Positions 1 to 11,722 are shown, counted from the stretch's first letter. The stretch: 64,000 nucleotides of DNA from Verrucomicrobiota bacterium (GCA_016222805.1 JACRQG010000028.1:103860-167859), one strand, 5' to 3'. Made by a program: numbers and translations. Notes: generated from the sequence alone by a model not told the origin.

Positions 1-398
1 TGGGAATCACTGGCGCAGTACGATGGTCTCGCCGGAGGTGGGGCCTGAAGTCGGTCCAAATGGCGGAGCACGTGGGAGGCGACCGCCGCGATGTCTGTCT
101 ATGGATCAGGACACGCGCAAGGGAAGTGCGGGCACTTGGGCGGCGAAGCTAGTAGTGGACTTGGCGTAGAGGGCAAAACGCGGCAAGTGCTCCAAAGCGA
201 GGCGTTGCTGCTCGGAGGAGTCCAAGTAGCCGGACTTGGACATGACCTGTGGACTCGCCCGAATGCAGCGTGCTCTTTCGGTATTTGGGGCACGCATTCT
301 CGTCGGCACGGGGAACGCCTCCTTCGAGGCGGTCCCGCATGATCTGACTTACAACGGGGGTAGCTGAAGAATTCGACCGGCTCCGCTAGTTGTGGAGG

Positions 399-1148
399 CT
401 ACGGCAGCGTCTTCAACTGGACGTCCTTGAACTGGATTGTCATCGGCTCGCCTTTGTGGAGTTGGAGGGCGATGACGCCGGACTTGGCGGCGGCTGCGGA
501 GTCGGTGTCTGTGACGTCGGCAGTGAGTTTGCCTTTCACGAAGTGCTGGAGGTGGTTGCCGTTGGCGACGACGCGAAGTTCGTTCCACTCACCGAGCTTG
601 TAGGCGGCTTCGATTTCGGCGGCGGAGGCGGTGGTGGCCAGCACGTCGATCTTCGCTTTGGCCTTGCCCTTGCCTTTCTTGGCGTCGGCGGAGCCATCGG
701 GCGGGCTGATGCGGATCTTCTGTCCGGGATTCATCAGGATGCCGCGGCCACGCTCCTCGTAGAGCATGCCGGTGTAACGGAAGGGTGAGTCGAGGTCCGC
801 CTGGTAGCCACCGACGACGAACTTGGCGGCATCGAGCACCTTGCTGCGGTACTGCACGCCGGAGTTGCCCCACTTCTTCTCGTTTTGCGCGGTGAGCCGG
901 AACTTCAGGCGCAGTTCGAAATTGGCGGGCTCGCCGCCTTTCCAGACCAGGAACGTGTTTGCCTCGACAGGCTTGGCCGCGGTGGTCTGGCCGGTGAGGG
1001 CGCCATCGCGCACGGACCAGAAGTCCTTGTTGCCGTCCCAGCCGGAGAGGTCCTTGCCATTGAAGATGGACTTAAAGCCGCCGTCGGCGGCGAAGCCGGA
1101 ACAGGAGATCGCGGCCAGGGCCGCAGTCGCGAGGAGGAGTTTTTTCAT
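399..1148 (-). CDS. DUF1080 (3-keto-disaccharide hydrolase-like) secreted protein
   Basis: Signal peptide MKKLLLATAALAAISCSGFAADG followed by FKSIFNGKDLSGWDGNKDFWSVRDGALTG, typical of the DUF1080 family. Confidence 0.9.
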   Translation of the reverse strand: MKKLLLATAALAAISCSGFAADGGFKSIFNGKDLSGWDGNKDFWSVRDGALTGQTTAAKPVEANTFLVWKGGEPANFELRLKFRLTAQNEKKWGNSGVQYRSKVLDAAKFVVGGYQADLDSPFRYTGMLYEERGRGILMNPGQKIRISPPDGSADAKKGKGKAKAKIDVLATTASAAEIEAAYKLGEWNELRVVANGNHLQHFVKGKLTADVTDTDSAAAAKSGVIALQLHKGEPMTIQFKDVQLKTLP

Positions 1149-1223
1149 GATGGAGAGGGTGGACGGTGATCCGTAATCGGTGAACAGAGGTCAGTGATCA
1201 GTGAGAGAAGTGTTGCCCTGTGG

Positions 1224-1243
1224 GCAGGGCGACCTCGCCCTGC
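1224..1243. repeat. Palindrome gcagggcga-cc-tcgccctgc, member of dispersed intergenic REP-like family
   Basis: Perfect 9-bp arms read directly; related palindrome gcggggcg-accg-cgccccgc at 1381-1400. Confidence 0.8.
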
Positions 1244-1618
1244 GTGCGCCGGGTCGGCGAAGTGCTCCTCTTCGCCCGGGGGGCCACACACCCCGCCCTG
1301 CGGGCACCCCTCTGGAGCCGGAACCATGCAGTCGGGCTGACGCTCCTGCGGGAGTCCACTGACGAAACGGTGACCTGTGGGCGGGGCGACCGCGCCCCGC
1401 TCCGCGACGAGGTCGTCACGGCTACATTGCTGCGGTGCACGTCGACTTCGACTGCATCGTTCCGGCTGAAGAGGGGATCTTTCCGAGCCCAATCTTGTCC
1501 GGGTCCCCTCTGGAGAGGGGTGGCGCGTCAGCGCCGGGGTGTGTTTGCCTGGCCTATTCATTGGTGCCCGCTGTGGACTATGTTGATGCCTCTGGGGTCG
1601 CCCCGTCTGCAGACGGTG

Positions 1619-4600
1619 TCAGTGCTTGTCGTGGCCATGGGCGGCGGGGGCGGTCGGGGCGGCTGGCGAGGCAGGCACGGCAAGCGGGTTGGCTTTGAGG
1701 TAGGCTTCGACGTTCTTCGTGACGATCAACTTGCCCCACATGACGGTCCAGTGGCCGGGGAAGGTACAGACGTATTCGTATTCCCCCTCGGTGCGGATGG
1801 CGTTGCCGGGGAGGCGCAGCGTCTCGCTCTGCCCGGTCTCGAGCAACTTGGTCGCGGCGAGCACGTCTTCGCCGGCGGGCACGAAGGCCCGGCCGCGGGC
1901 GTCGAGCTGATCCGGGGTTAGGGTCATGGCGGCGGTGCCGACCTTTTCGCGGGTGCCTGGCTTCACCACGACGAGGTTGTGCGGCATCACGTCCGGGTTA
2001 TCGAAGATGATCTCGAAGGGCCGGCCGGCTGGCACGACGATGCGCGGGGTGTCGTAACGCATTTCCTCGACGACCGCCCGGACGACGAAGACGGAAACCC
2101 GGAGGCCGGCGAGGGTCTGGCGAATCCCCTCCGCCTCGGCTGCCGGCAGCGAACCGGCGAGTTCCTCGGCGATCTGGATCGTCTCGACGTAGTCGCGGCT
2201 GGTGCGCTCGGAGGTGTGGGTCTTGCCGGCCCAGGCGATGAGGGCGCGCGCGGACCGGGCCGCCGCTTCGGTCGGCCACGCGGCCCGCGGCAAGGCGCGG
2301 AGTCCCTGGGCGGCGGTCGGCACCTGATAGCCGCGCTCGATCATGGAGGTAAGGGCGGCAAAAACCGCTCCCGGCTCGCGCCGGCTGCTCACGGCCGAGC
2401 GCATCGCGTCGCGCTGGATGGCGGCGACGATGTGGTCGGGGCCGGCGATGTCGGTGACAGCCAGGGCGAGAATCGGCATCACCCGATCGAACGCGGTGGC
2501 GCGCAGCGTGGCGTCGGGAATCAACGGGATGCCGCCCAGCAGGCTGGCCTGGGAAAGCGGGGAGCCGGCGGCCTCCTGCCAGGCGCGGTCGAGGGCGTTG
2601 TCCGCCAGGGCGAGGGCGGCCCAGGCGTAGGTGCGTCCTTCCGCGGTGTCGGTGAGGGCCAGCTTGAGCAGCGCCCCGCGATGCGGACGCAGTGCGGCGG
2701 GCGGCTGGGACAGCAGGAGGCGGCCGACCCCCTTGACGTCGATTTCGGCCGGCGAGTCGATCACCGTGAGCAGCAGGGCCACCGGGTCGCTGTTGCGGGC
2801 CTTGGCGAGGGCCGCCAGGGCTTCGGCGCGCACGGCGTCGCTTACGCCGGCCCGGCCGAGGATGTTCTCCGCGACGTCGGCACTGCGCGGCATCTTCAGC
2901 AGTTCGGCCACGGTCAGCGTCCGGAGGAGGTAGCGGATGCTCGCGGGATCACCGCCGGCAAAGGCGCCGCCCTCGCCGATCCGTTGGCGCCACTGCGGCC
3001 GCAGTTGGCGCAGCGTTTCGCCAATGGTGTAGTCGAGGTAGTAGTCGACCGGGAGCTTCGTGGCGGCGAGGGCCACCTCGGCGGCTTCGGCGACCGGAAA
3101 GAAGCTGGCGGCGCGGACGGCCTGCAGGCGGACGCGCGGGTGTTCGTCGCTGGCGAGGCGGCGGAGTTCCGCGAGGGCATTCGGAACACGGTCCCGCCAG
3201 TAACCGAGCACGCGGACGGCGGCGGCGCGGGCGTTGGCGTCGGGGGAACGCAATTGCCGGGCCAGCAGATCGGCGTTCACGACATTGTGCCACTGGTGCA
3301 CCCAGAGAGCCTCGGCGAGGTGATGGGGGTAGTCGGGTGCCTGAGAATTGAGGCCGCCAATCCATGCCGCGAGCGCAGCCATGACCTTGGACGACTCATG
3401 CTTGCCGAGTTCGATCTTGGCCAGGGTCCGCACGTGGGTCTCCGGCCGCTTCAGGATTTCGAGCAGGGCCGGGATCGGCTCGCCGTCGATCTTTGGCTGC
3501 CACACCAACGGACGGCCCTCGGCGGTGATGCGGTAGATGCGGCCGTGGACGTGGTCGCGGTTGGCGTCGCGCAGGTGGCTCTGCAGGTGCCCAATCAGCG
3601 GGTTGTGCCAGTCGACGACATAGAGGTCGCCGTCGGGACCGGTGCTGGTGTCGATGGGGCGGAAGTTGCGGTCGGTGGACGAGACGATGTCAGGCTGGCG
3701 CTCCCCCTTCAGCCCGGCGCCGTCGTCGAGGAGCTTCACGCGATAGATGCCCTGGAAGCCGATGACGTTAGGATTGAGAAAATTGCCCCAGTACTCCTCG
3801 GGGAAATGCCGGCTGGTGAGGATGGTGCTGCCGGCGGAAGGGCGGGCCGGGCGATCCCAGATGGTTTTCATCTTGGGATGCTTGTTGGGGTAATCGATGC
3901 GGCCGCTGAAGGCGGGGCCGAAGTAGGTGTGGTTGCCGGTGGCGTCGGTGATCAGGTCGTTGCCCCAGGTGTCGAAGGCGCGGCCGTGGGGATTGGCGAA
4001 GCCGTACGCGATGTAGACCTCGGGATCGCGCCATCGATCGAGCGCACGGCGCCGCCCACGCTTTCGACCTGCGTGCGGTGAAACACGCCGTCGCTGAGCA
4101 GAATCGCGCCGCCCGGTTCGTAGATGACGGAATTGGCGGTGTGGTGGGAGTCCGCGGAATCGAGTCCCATGAGCACACGCTCGCGCCAGTCGGCGCGGCC
4201 GTCGCCGTCGGTGTCGCGCACGAACCACACATCCGGCGCCTGCACGACCAGCACGCCGTCCTTGAAAAACTGGAAGCCGGTCGGGCTGTTGAGGCCGTCG
4301 AGGAAGGTCGTGCACTTGTCGGCGCGGCCGTCGCGATCCGTGTCCTCGAGGATGAGGAGCTTGTCGGCGACGCGGGAGGTCGGCGTGCGGCTGGGGTAGC
4401 TCGGCCAGGCGGCGATCCAGAGGCGGCCCTTGGTGTCCCACGCCATCTGGACGGGTTTGGCGAGCTCGGGAAACTGCTTTTCGCTGGCGAAGAGATTGGC
4501 CTTCAGTCCGGGGGCGAGGGTCATCTGCCGGATGGCCTCGTCCCCATCAACAAAAGGGTAGGTGCCGTCGATGTTGGGTCCGGGCTTGTTGGTGCCGAAG

Positions 4601-6711
4601 GAGGTGACGACGGGCAGCGGCAGCATGTCGACGGGGCCGGACTTGCCGGCGGCGGTGGCCCAGAGTTTGCGCTCGAGGTTGGCGGTCATCACCTCGCGCT
4701 GCGCCATCTCCTCCATCATGATGTGGGTGTTGGTAATCTTGGGCGTGTCGGGGTGGGAGACGTAGGCGATCTTCGACCGGTCGCCGTAGATGTTGTAGCC
4801 GTCGACGGCGCGGTACCGGGAATGCCACATCGCGTTCTTCTCGTTCACGAGGGCGCGTACGCCTTCGGCGGCCGGCGATTGCAGATCAGGTGCTCCCGGG
4901 CCCATGAGCGTCGCGCCGATCCGGGCGATCAGCCGGGCCTCGCCGCTCGAGTTGAGGTGCACGCCGTTGATGGTGAAGGGAGGTTGCCCGGTGCGCGCGG
5001 CTTCGGCATAGAGTTCCTGCGAGGGCGTGAAAAGATCGACGAAAGTGACCCCCGCCTGGTCGCGGGCGACGTCCGCCATGGCGCGGGAATAGGCGGCGAG
5101 GTTGGCGTTGATTTCCGGGCGGTACTCGAAGTTGGGGTCGGGGTGCTTTTCGACGGCGATGGGGGAGAAAAGGACGATGCGCGGGGCGGAGAGGCCGTTG
5201 TAGTTCTTGGCCCGCGTCTCCCGCAGGAACTTCTCCAGGTCCTCGCGAAACTTCGGGAGCCCTTCCGGCCCGGCGAAGGACTCGTTGTAGCCGAAGAAGG
5301 CGAAGACGGTCCCCGCCTGCACGCGCGTGAGCCACTCGTCGGGCGTGCCAAAGTCCTTGGAGCGGGCGCGGGTGGTGAGTTCGTCGCCGGCAAAGGCCAG
5401 GTTGCGGACCACGAGCTGGTGGTTCGGGTGGCGCAGGTGCAGGAGGGTCTCGAGCCAGCCGTGGTGCTGCATCCGGTCGGCCAGGGCGTTGCCGATCAGG
5501 GCCACGTGCTCGCCGGCGTTGAGGGCCAGCGCCGCGGACGTTGCGGCCGGGGCGCCGGTGCCGGTCGATTCCGCAGGGCGCGCAGCCGGAGCGGTGCTTT
5601 CCGAGCGAGACACCTGCTTGGTCGCCTCTTTCTTCGCCGAGGCCTTCTTGGCCGGCGGGGCCGGCGGCGTGCCTCCCTCCCGTACGGTTTTGCCGAGGGC
5701 GTAGTCGGCGGGAGTGAGCTGGTAACGGTAGCCGCGGAAGCCGTACTTGCGCGGCGCGTACGGGTCGACCACGCGCACGTCGGCGCGGGCGGGCACGTCG
5801 AGACCCAGGCCCCAGTAGACGGCGTTCACCACCAGGCGGCGCAGCCCCTCGTTTTCCAGGTCGGTCGCCGCGCCCATGGTGGTGGTGAAGATCCGGTTCT
5901 GGCGCCCGGCCTCGTTGGTGAAGAGCCGGGTCCAGGCGATCGGCATGGCCGGGGAGTTGACGCCCTGCTCCCGGCCATCCGCGGCGCGCTTCTTGGTGTG
6001 GTCGGCCGGGGCATCGGCGGGGTTCATGCCCTTGAGCACGACGCCGCGGAGGAGGATCGTGGCATCGGCAGGCGGGTAGGCTTCGTAGACATCGCTGTCG
6101 CCAAAGACGTCGGCGACGCCGCGGAGAAGCGGACTGGACTGTGCGGCGGACTCGATCACCCCGCGGGTGGCCTCGAACTTGTGTTTGCCCCAGTGGGTGA
6201 CCCAGGTCTCGCCGAGGACGTGCTTGCCGAACCCGCCCGGCCAGGGGGCCTTGCTGTTCCAGCCGTACTTGGCCCAGGTCGAACCGGCGGGGATGTTGAA
6301 GGCGTGGGTCGAAGTGCGGAGCGCGATGACCGGAATGCCGCGGTGGAAGGCGTCGACGAAGCGCTGCATGTCGGCGTCCGGCCAGTTGCGGAAGCGCAGG
6401 GAAAGGACGAGGGCGTCGGCGGAGGCCAGCGCCGCGGAATCGGGGAGCGAGCGCTGGTTTTCGGGGTTGATGGTGCCGTCGGGATCGAGGGCGAAGAGGA
6501 CGGTGCACTTGAAGCCGTGGCGCTGGCTGAGAATCTTCGCCAGCATCGGCAGCGCCTCCTCGCTGCGGTATTCCTCGTCACCGGAAAGAAAGACGATGTG
6601 TTTGCCCTTGGCCGCCGTGCCGGGCGGGGGAGAAAAGACCAGGGAGGTGGGAGTGGCGGCGCGGGCGGCGAAGGGAAGCAGCAACGCGCAAAGCAGGACG
6701 CGGAAGGGCAT
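1619..6711 (-). CDS. Mosaic ThuA-like / SGNH-GDSL hydrolase / PVC-type membrane-bound dehydrogenase with HEAT-like repeats and C-terminal cupredoxin domain; apparent frameshift near 4020-4055
   Basis: ORF 3952-6873 (likely start ATG 6711) carries ThuA, GDSL and dehydrogenase N-terminal parts up to TQVESVGGAVRSID; ORF 1619-4441 resumes at RWRDPEVYIAYGFANPHGRAFDTWGNDLITDATGNHTYFGPAFSG and ends in a cupredoxin domain (DNPDVMPHNLVVVKPG...YEYVCTFPGHWTVMWGKLIV). Confidence 0.8.
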
Positions 6712-6840
6712 CGGTGGGAGCGGGCGAGGTTGGAAGAGGCGGTGGCGTGGGTCGCCGCCGCCGGGAGGTTGGGTGAGGTGGCCGGGGCGGCGAACCCGGC
6801 CACGACTGCAAAACGTCGCCTGAGGCGGCGGGGGATGTGG

Positions 6841-7000
6841 GCGGGGCGACCTCGCCCCGCGGGAAGGCGGCATCGAAACGACGGGCGCGGGGCGAGGTCG
6901 CCCCGCCTACAGGAAACGTGGATTGATGGGATGCTGGGGGACGGAGGATGCCGCCGGTTGAGCGTCTCGGGAGAAGCGGTCCCGGGGCGAGGTCGCCCCG
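6841..7000. repeat. Cluster of REP-like palindromes (gcggggcgacctcgccccgc and variants)
   Basis: 6841-6860, 6887-6906 and 6983-7000 each contain (g)cggggcga-NN-tcgccccg(c); a further hairpin gtggccggg/cccggccac spans 6778-6803. Confidence 0.85.
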
Positions 7001-7078
7001 CCTACAGGGTCAGCAAACTAGAGACGGAAGGAATGGTGGCAAAGCGGGCCGGCGTCGCCGCCGCCGGCCACGGTGACC

Positions 7079-8224
7079 TCAGGCCTGCTTCACCTTGACC
7101 CACTTGCGGGTCTTGGCGGAGGCGAGCACGGCATCGACGACGTAGTCGGTGGCGAGGCCGTCGCGGAAGTCGGGCTTGCAGCCCTTGCCGCTCTCGAGGC
7201 CCTGGATGAACTCGACCATCGCGTGGATGAAGCTGTGCTCGTAGCCGAGTTGCAGGCCGGGCACCCACCACTTGCCGCAGTAGGGATGATCGCCGTCGGA
7301 GACGTGCACGCTCTTCCAACCGCGCTCCTGGCCCTCGTCGCTGTGGTCGAAGATCTGCAGGCGGTGCAGGTCGTGCAGGTCCCACTTCAGGCTCATGTGC
7401 TCGCCGTTGATTTCAAACGTGTACAGCGCCTTGTGGCCGCGCGCGTAGCGGGTCGACTCGAACAACCCGAGCGAACCGTTGTTGAAGTGGCAGTGGAAGA
7501 GGCAGGCGTCGTCGATCCCGACCTTCTCGACCTTGCCGGTCAGGGTGTGCGGGCGCTGCTTGATGAACGTCTCGGTCATCGCGCTGACGTCCTTGATGCC
7601 GCCGTTGAGCCACATCGCGGTGTCGATGCAGTGGGCGAGCAGGTCGCCGGTGACGCCGGAGCCGGCGACGTTGACGTCGAGGCGCCAGAGGCCGGTGCCG
7701 CCCTGCGGCAGTTCGGGGTTGATGGTCCAGTCCTGGAGGAAGTTGGCGCGATAATGGAAGACCTTCCCGAGCTTGCCCGCGTCGATAAGGTTCTTGGCGA
7801 GGACGACCGCCGGGCAGCGGCGGTAGTTGTACCACACCATGTTTGGCACCTTGGCCTTCTCGATGGCCTTGACCATCGCCTCGGCCTGCTTGGGGTTCAT
7901 CGCGAGGGGCTTCTCGCAGAGGATCATCTTGCCGGCCTTGGCGGCGGCGAGGGCCTGCTCCATGTGCAGGTTGTTGGGGGTGGCGATGTCGATGAGATCG
8001 ATGTCATCGCGGGCGATCAGCTTCTTCCAGTCGGTCTCGGTCGACTGGTAGCCCCACTTGGCGGCGAACTCCTTCACCTTGGCCTCGTCGCGTCCGCAGA
8101 CGGCTTGCGGGACGATTTCGTAGCTGGAGGGGAAGAAGTGGTTGACCTGGTGAAAGGCGTTGCTGTGAGCGCGGCCCATGAAGCTGTAGCCGATGAGTCC
8201 GACGCGGAGTTGTTTCTTGGACAT
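7079..8224 (-). CDS. Gfo/Idh/MocA family oxidoreductase
   Basis: [24 protein letters not shown]... [17 protein letters not shown], typical NAD-binding and EKP motifs. Confidence 0.93.
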   Translation of the reverse strand: MSKKQLRVGLIGYSFMGRAHSNAFHQVNHFFPSSYEIVPQAVCGRDEAKVKEFAAKWGYQSTETDWKKLIARDDIDLIDIATPNNLHMEQALAAAKAGKMILCEKPLAMNPKQAEAMVKAIEKAKVPNMVWYNYRRCPAVVLAKNLIDAGKLGKVFHYRANFLQDWTINPELPQGGTGLWRLDVNVAGSGVTGDLLAHCIDTAMWLNGGIKDVSAMTETFIKQRPHTLTGKVEKVGIDDACLFHCHFNNGSLGLFESTRYARGHKALYTFEINGEHMSLKWDLHDLHRLQIFDHSDEGQERGWKSVHVSDGDHPYCGKWWVPGLQLGYEHSFIHAMVEFIQGLESGKGCKPDFRDGLATDYVVDAVLASAKTRKWVKVKQA

Positions 8225-8366
8225 GAGCGGAGGGAGTAAGGGAGTGAGGGACGGAGGGAGTGAGGGGCGGGGAGTACGACGGTGAGGGAAGGGAGAGGCA
8301 GGGGAGGGCGGGGTTTTCCACCCTCATTCCCTGGTCACTCATCCCTTCTCCTGGCGGCGAAGCCGC

Positions 8367-9416
8367 CTAGGCGTGCCAGCCGTGGTTGTTGCGGACCTCG
8401 ATCATCGCGGCAAGGATGTCGTTCCAGGTCTGCTGCTTCATCAGCACCTCGTTCGGGAACATGCAGCCGTCCCAACAGATGTGCTTCATGCGCTTGGTGA
8501 CGCGGCCCTGGCCGTCGCGCAGCCAGTAACCGGAGTCGCGGGCGATGTTGAGCTTGCCGCGCGGATCCGTGGCGAGGCAGTGCTTGCCGGTCTTCTCGTG
8601 GGCCCCGGAGCCGAAGACGGTGCCGTCGTTCTGCGCCACGTGGAAGTCGATCGTCCAGGGACGGAGGGCGTTGGTGAGCTTGACCATCGCCTTGTGAAAC
8701 TCGGCCGGCTCCCAGTGGTACTTCTTCGGCACGATGCGGTGGTTCTCGGCGTTGGCGCCCAGCGTGTAGAGCAACGTGTGGGACATGTCGGCCTGGAAGC
8801 CCACGACCCTGGGCATGCCGACCATCTCGAGCAGATGCACCATGTGGAGCCAGGAGTGCATGCCGCCCCAGCAAATCTCACCCTCGGCGGCGAGCCGCTC
8901 GCCTTCGTCCTTCGCGATCTTGCCGGCCTCGCGGAAGCTCTGCGCGATCAGCTTGGTCGTGCCCTTCGGGTCCTTGTCCCAGGCGGCGACGCCGGTGGCG
9001 CTGTCGATGCGCACCACACCGTACGGGCGGACGCCGAGCTCGGTGAGCTTGCGGGCGATGCGAATCGCCTTGCGCACGTGGGTGACCCAGTTGGCGCGGG
9101 CCTTCTCGTCCCCGCCGGCGGCGGCGTCGAACCACACGGGCGCGACGACCGAGCCGACGACGAAGCCCTTGGACTTAATCTTGTCGGCGAGGGCCTTGAT
9201 GCCGTCATCGGAGATATCGATGTCGGTGTGCGGATTGTAGAGGAACAGGTCCACGCCATCGAACTTCACGCCGTTGACCTCCGCCTTGGCGGTGAGGTCG
9301 AGCATGGTGTCGAGGTCGATGAACGGTTCCGCGCCGGGGCTGCCTTTGCCGACGAGGCCGGGCCACATGGCGTTGTGGAGTTTCGGATAGTTGTTGGGGA
9401 GGGCGGTATGAGGCAT
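8367..9416 (-). CDS. Sugar phosphate isomerase/epimerase (xylose isomerase-like TIM barrel)
   Basis: ORF 8367-9449, likely start [23 protein letters not shown] at 9416; [49 protein letters not shown]. Confidence 0.8.
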   Translation of the reverse strand: MPHTALPNNYPKLHNAMWPGLVGKGSPGAEPFIDLDTMLDLTAKAEVNGVKFDGVDLFLYNPHTDIDISDDGIKALADKIKSKGFVVGSVVAPVWFDAAAGGDEKARANWVTHVRKAIRIARKLTELGVRPYGVVRIDSATGVAAWDKDPKGTTKLIAQSFREAGKIAKDEGERLAAEGEICWGGMHSWLHMVHLLEMVGMPRVVGFQADMSHTLLYTLGANAENHRIVPKKYHWEPAEFHKAMVKLTNALRPWTIDFHVAQNDGTVFGSGAHEKTGKHCLATDPRGKLNIARDSGYWLRDGQGRVTKRMKHICWDGCMFPNEVLMKQQTWNDILAAMIEVRNNHGWHA

Positions 9417-9518
9417 GGCGGGTTTGGATGAGGTTGGGAGTTGAACCACAGAGGCACAAAGGCGCAGAGGGAAGCGGAGGACCGACCTTTGTGTCCTCCG
9501 TGTCTCTATGGTTAGGGA

Positions 9519-10790
9519 TCAGAACTTGTTCTTCCGGTACGCGCCCATCGCGGGGGCGTCGGGGTGCACTTCGGGGCCGAAGTAACGGAGGACGACGAGC
9601 GGCTCGACGCTGCTGGTGTTCTCGAAGGTGACGCCGGCCTTGGCGGCGTCCTCGGTGCAGAAGACTTCGTCCTCGGTCAGCTCGTGGAAGCGGATGAGCT
9701 TCGGGCAGTCGAGGGTGAGGTTGTTCATCCGGCCCTTGCCCTGGACGGTGATGAGGCCGTAGGCGCCGCCATCCTTGATGGTGCACTTGGCGCCGGGCTC
9801 GACGGTGAGTTCCTTGGCGGTGAAGAGCTGCTCGCCTTTGACCTTGCCGTAGACGATCCAACGGTCGACGTAACCCTCGCTGCGCGTGTCGGCCACCGGC
9901 ACCGGCTCGAGGTAGTGGTTGTCCTTGAAGTTCGGGTCGGTGTTTTCGTCCCAGTCGAGCTGGTCGACGATGAAGTCGAGATCGTGGTGCTTGCTCTTGG
10001 GCATGTCCTTCACGAGGAGCGCCCACGGCACTTCGCGGCCCTCGACGAGCGACTGGTACATGCCGAAGACGTCGGAACCCCACTGCGGCTCGTAGGTGCA
10101 GAGGGAGCCGGGGGCGTGGAGCACGCAGGGTGGGATGAGCCAGCCGGTGCCGGGCTTCAGGCGATAGGCGCGGGAGAGGTCGAGGATGCCGTTGTCGCCC
10201 TTGTTCCAATTCTCGAGGCATTTCCGGACCTGGGCCTTGGTCGTGCCCGGCTCAAGGCCCATGAAGGTGTAGGGGAAGTTGTTGCCGACGTTGTTGTGCT
10301 GCGGCGGGAAGTAGTAAGACTCCGGCTTGCCCTCCTGGCCCACGAGCTTCGCCTGCTTGGCGCTCTGGTGCATGTGGTGCGGAATCGGGCCCATGTTGTC
10401 GAAGAACTTCGAGTAAACGGGCCACTTCCTGTACTTCTTCCAGATCGCCTTGCCGATCAGGGTGGAACCACACTCGGCGACGGCCTGTTGGAGGGTGAAG
10501 CGCTGGTCGCCGACCACGACGTAGCTCAGGCCCTCGTCGGGAGTACGGTTGTCATTTGCGGCGGGGGTGGTGGAGGCGAACCAGCGTTCGTCGATGCCAC
10601 CCCGATTGAGGCCGAACGCATACAGATCGTCCGGGTGGAGCTTCAGCCGCTTGCCCGGCTGGAGGAACGAGCGCGGCACCCAGCAGGGGGCGAGGCGCAG
10701 CAGGCCGCCGGTTTCGGCCAGCGTGCCTTCCACGAGGCTTTGGACTTTCGACGTGATCGTCTTGAGGTCTTTGACGGAGGTTTTCGACAT
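9519..10790 (-). CDS. Cupin-type protein resembling class I mannose-6-phosphate isomerase
   Basis: ORF 9519-10856, likely start MSKTSVKDLKTIT at 10790; double cupin-like features including PHHMHQ, WLIPPCVLHAPGSLCTYEPQWGSDVF. Confidence 0.65.
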   Translation of the reverse strand: MSKTSVKDLKTITSKVQSLVEGTLAETGGLLRLAPCWVPRSFLQPGKRLKLHPDDLYAFGLNRGGIDERWFASTTPAANDNRTPDEGLSYVVVGDQRFTLQQAVAECGSTLIGKAIWKKYRKWPVYSKFFDNMGPIPHHMHQSAKQAKLVGQEGKPESYYFPPQHNNVGNNFPYTFMGLEPGTTKAQVRKCLENWNKGDNGILDLSRAYRLKPGTGWLIPPCVLHAPGSLCTYEPQWGSDVFGMYQSLVEGREVPWALLVKDMPKSKHHDLDFIVDQLDWDENTDPNFKDNHYLEPVPVADTRSEGYVDRWIVYGKVKGEQLFTAKELTVEPGAKCTIKDGGAYGLITVQGKGRMNNLTLDCPKLIRFHELTEDEVFCTEDAAKAGVTFENTSSVEPLVVLRYFGPEVHPDAPAMGAYRKNKF

Positions 10791-10960
10791 GGGGGAAAGG
10801 GGTGGTTGCCGGAGCCGGCCGGGGAGGAATCGAGCCAATCCAGGCCAAAGAGACATCCTAGCGCGACTGGAGGCAACCGCCTAGTAGCCCGGCGGCGTTT
10901 TTTGGTGCAAATGCGGCGGGGGGAGGAGGCGGAAAGCCCGCCGCTTTCCCGGCGGTCCAC

Positions 10961-11722
10961 TTACTTCTGCTGGAAACGGGCCCGGTAGGCCCGGGGGGTC
11001 TCCGCCATGATGCGCCGGAACTCCTTGGTGAAATGGCTCTGGTCGGAAAACCCAAAGTCGGTGGCGACCTCGGCGAGGGACTTGCGCGAGAACACGAGCG
11101 CGCCGCAACTCATGCGCACCCGCAGGCCGCGCAGATAGTCGTGCGGCGAACTGTGGTAGGCGGCCAGGAACTGCCGCTCGAAGGCGCGCACCGACAGCCC
11201 GCAGACCCGGGCCAGGTCCTCGTTGGTGATGCGGTCCGCGTAGTGCTGGCTGATATAGCGGATCGCCACGCTGAGCGGGGAGTCCGTGGGTGCCGGGCCG
11301 GCACCGCCATCATCGTGGCGCGCCAGCGGTCGGGTGACTCCGGCGGTGCCGACGATCTTTCCCGCCGCATCGCGCAAGGGCACCTTGGAGGTGACACACC
11401 AGCGGGCCGTGTGGTCGAAGCGGCCAACCATTTCCACGCGGGAGAGGATGCGCTCGCCGCGCAGCACCCGCTCGTCGTCCATGCGGTACTGGTTGCTCAG
11501 GACCTCGCCGCAAAAGTCATAGTCGGTGCGGCCGATGATCTCGGCGCGGGATTTCACGCCGAAGTTCAGCAGAAAGGAGACGTTCACCCACTCGTAGTGG
11601 CCGGCCTCGTCCTTGATCCACAAGGGCGTGTCCTCGAGGTAGTCGAACAGCTCGATCACCTCCGGAGCGATGGTCCCGATGCGGCTCAGGGTTCCGAGCA
11701 TGTTGTCGTCGGCGGAGGGCAT
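10961..11722 (-). CDS. AraC family transcriptional regulator with N-terminal PAS-like domain
   Basis: PAS-like ELFDYLEDTPLWIKDEAGHYEWVNVSF; C-terminal double HTH SLAEVATDFGFSDQSHFTKEFRRIMAETPRAYR. Confidence 0.9.
   Translation of the reverse strand: MPSADDNMLGTLSRIGTIAPEVIELFDYLEDTPLWIKDEAGHYEWVNVSFLLNFGVKSRAEIIGRTDYDFCGEVLSNQYRMDDERVLRGERILSRVEMVGRFDHTARWCVTSKVPLRDAAGKIVGTAGVTRPLARHDDGGAGPAPTDSPLSVAIRYISQHYADRITNEDLARVCGLSVRAFERQFLAAYHSSPHDYLRGLRVRMSCGALVFSRKSLAEVATDFGFSDQSHFTKEFRRIMAETPRAYRARFQQK

Noticed and set aside
91-342. Short overlapping ORFs at the window start
   Set aside because: No motif, ribosome-binding site or consistent frame; could be noncoding or the edge of a decayed gene.
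4078-7098. 1006-aa plus-strand ORF opposite the ThuA/GDSL/PVC gene
   Set aside because: No recognisable motifs; shadow of the minus-strand coding region.
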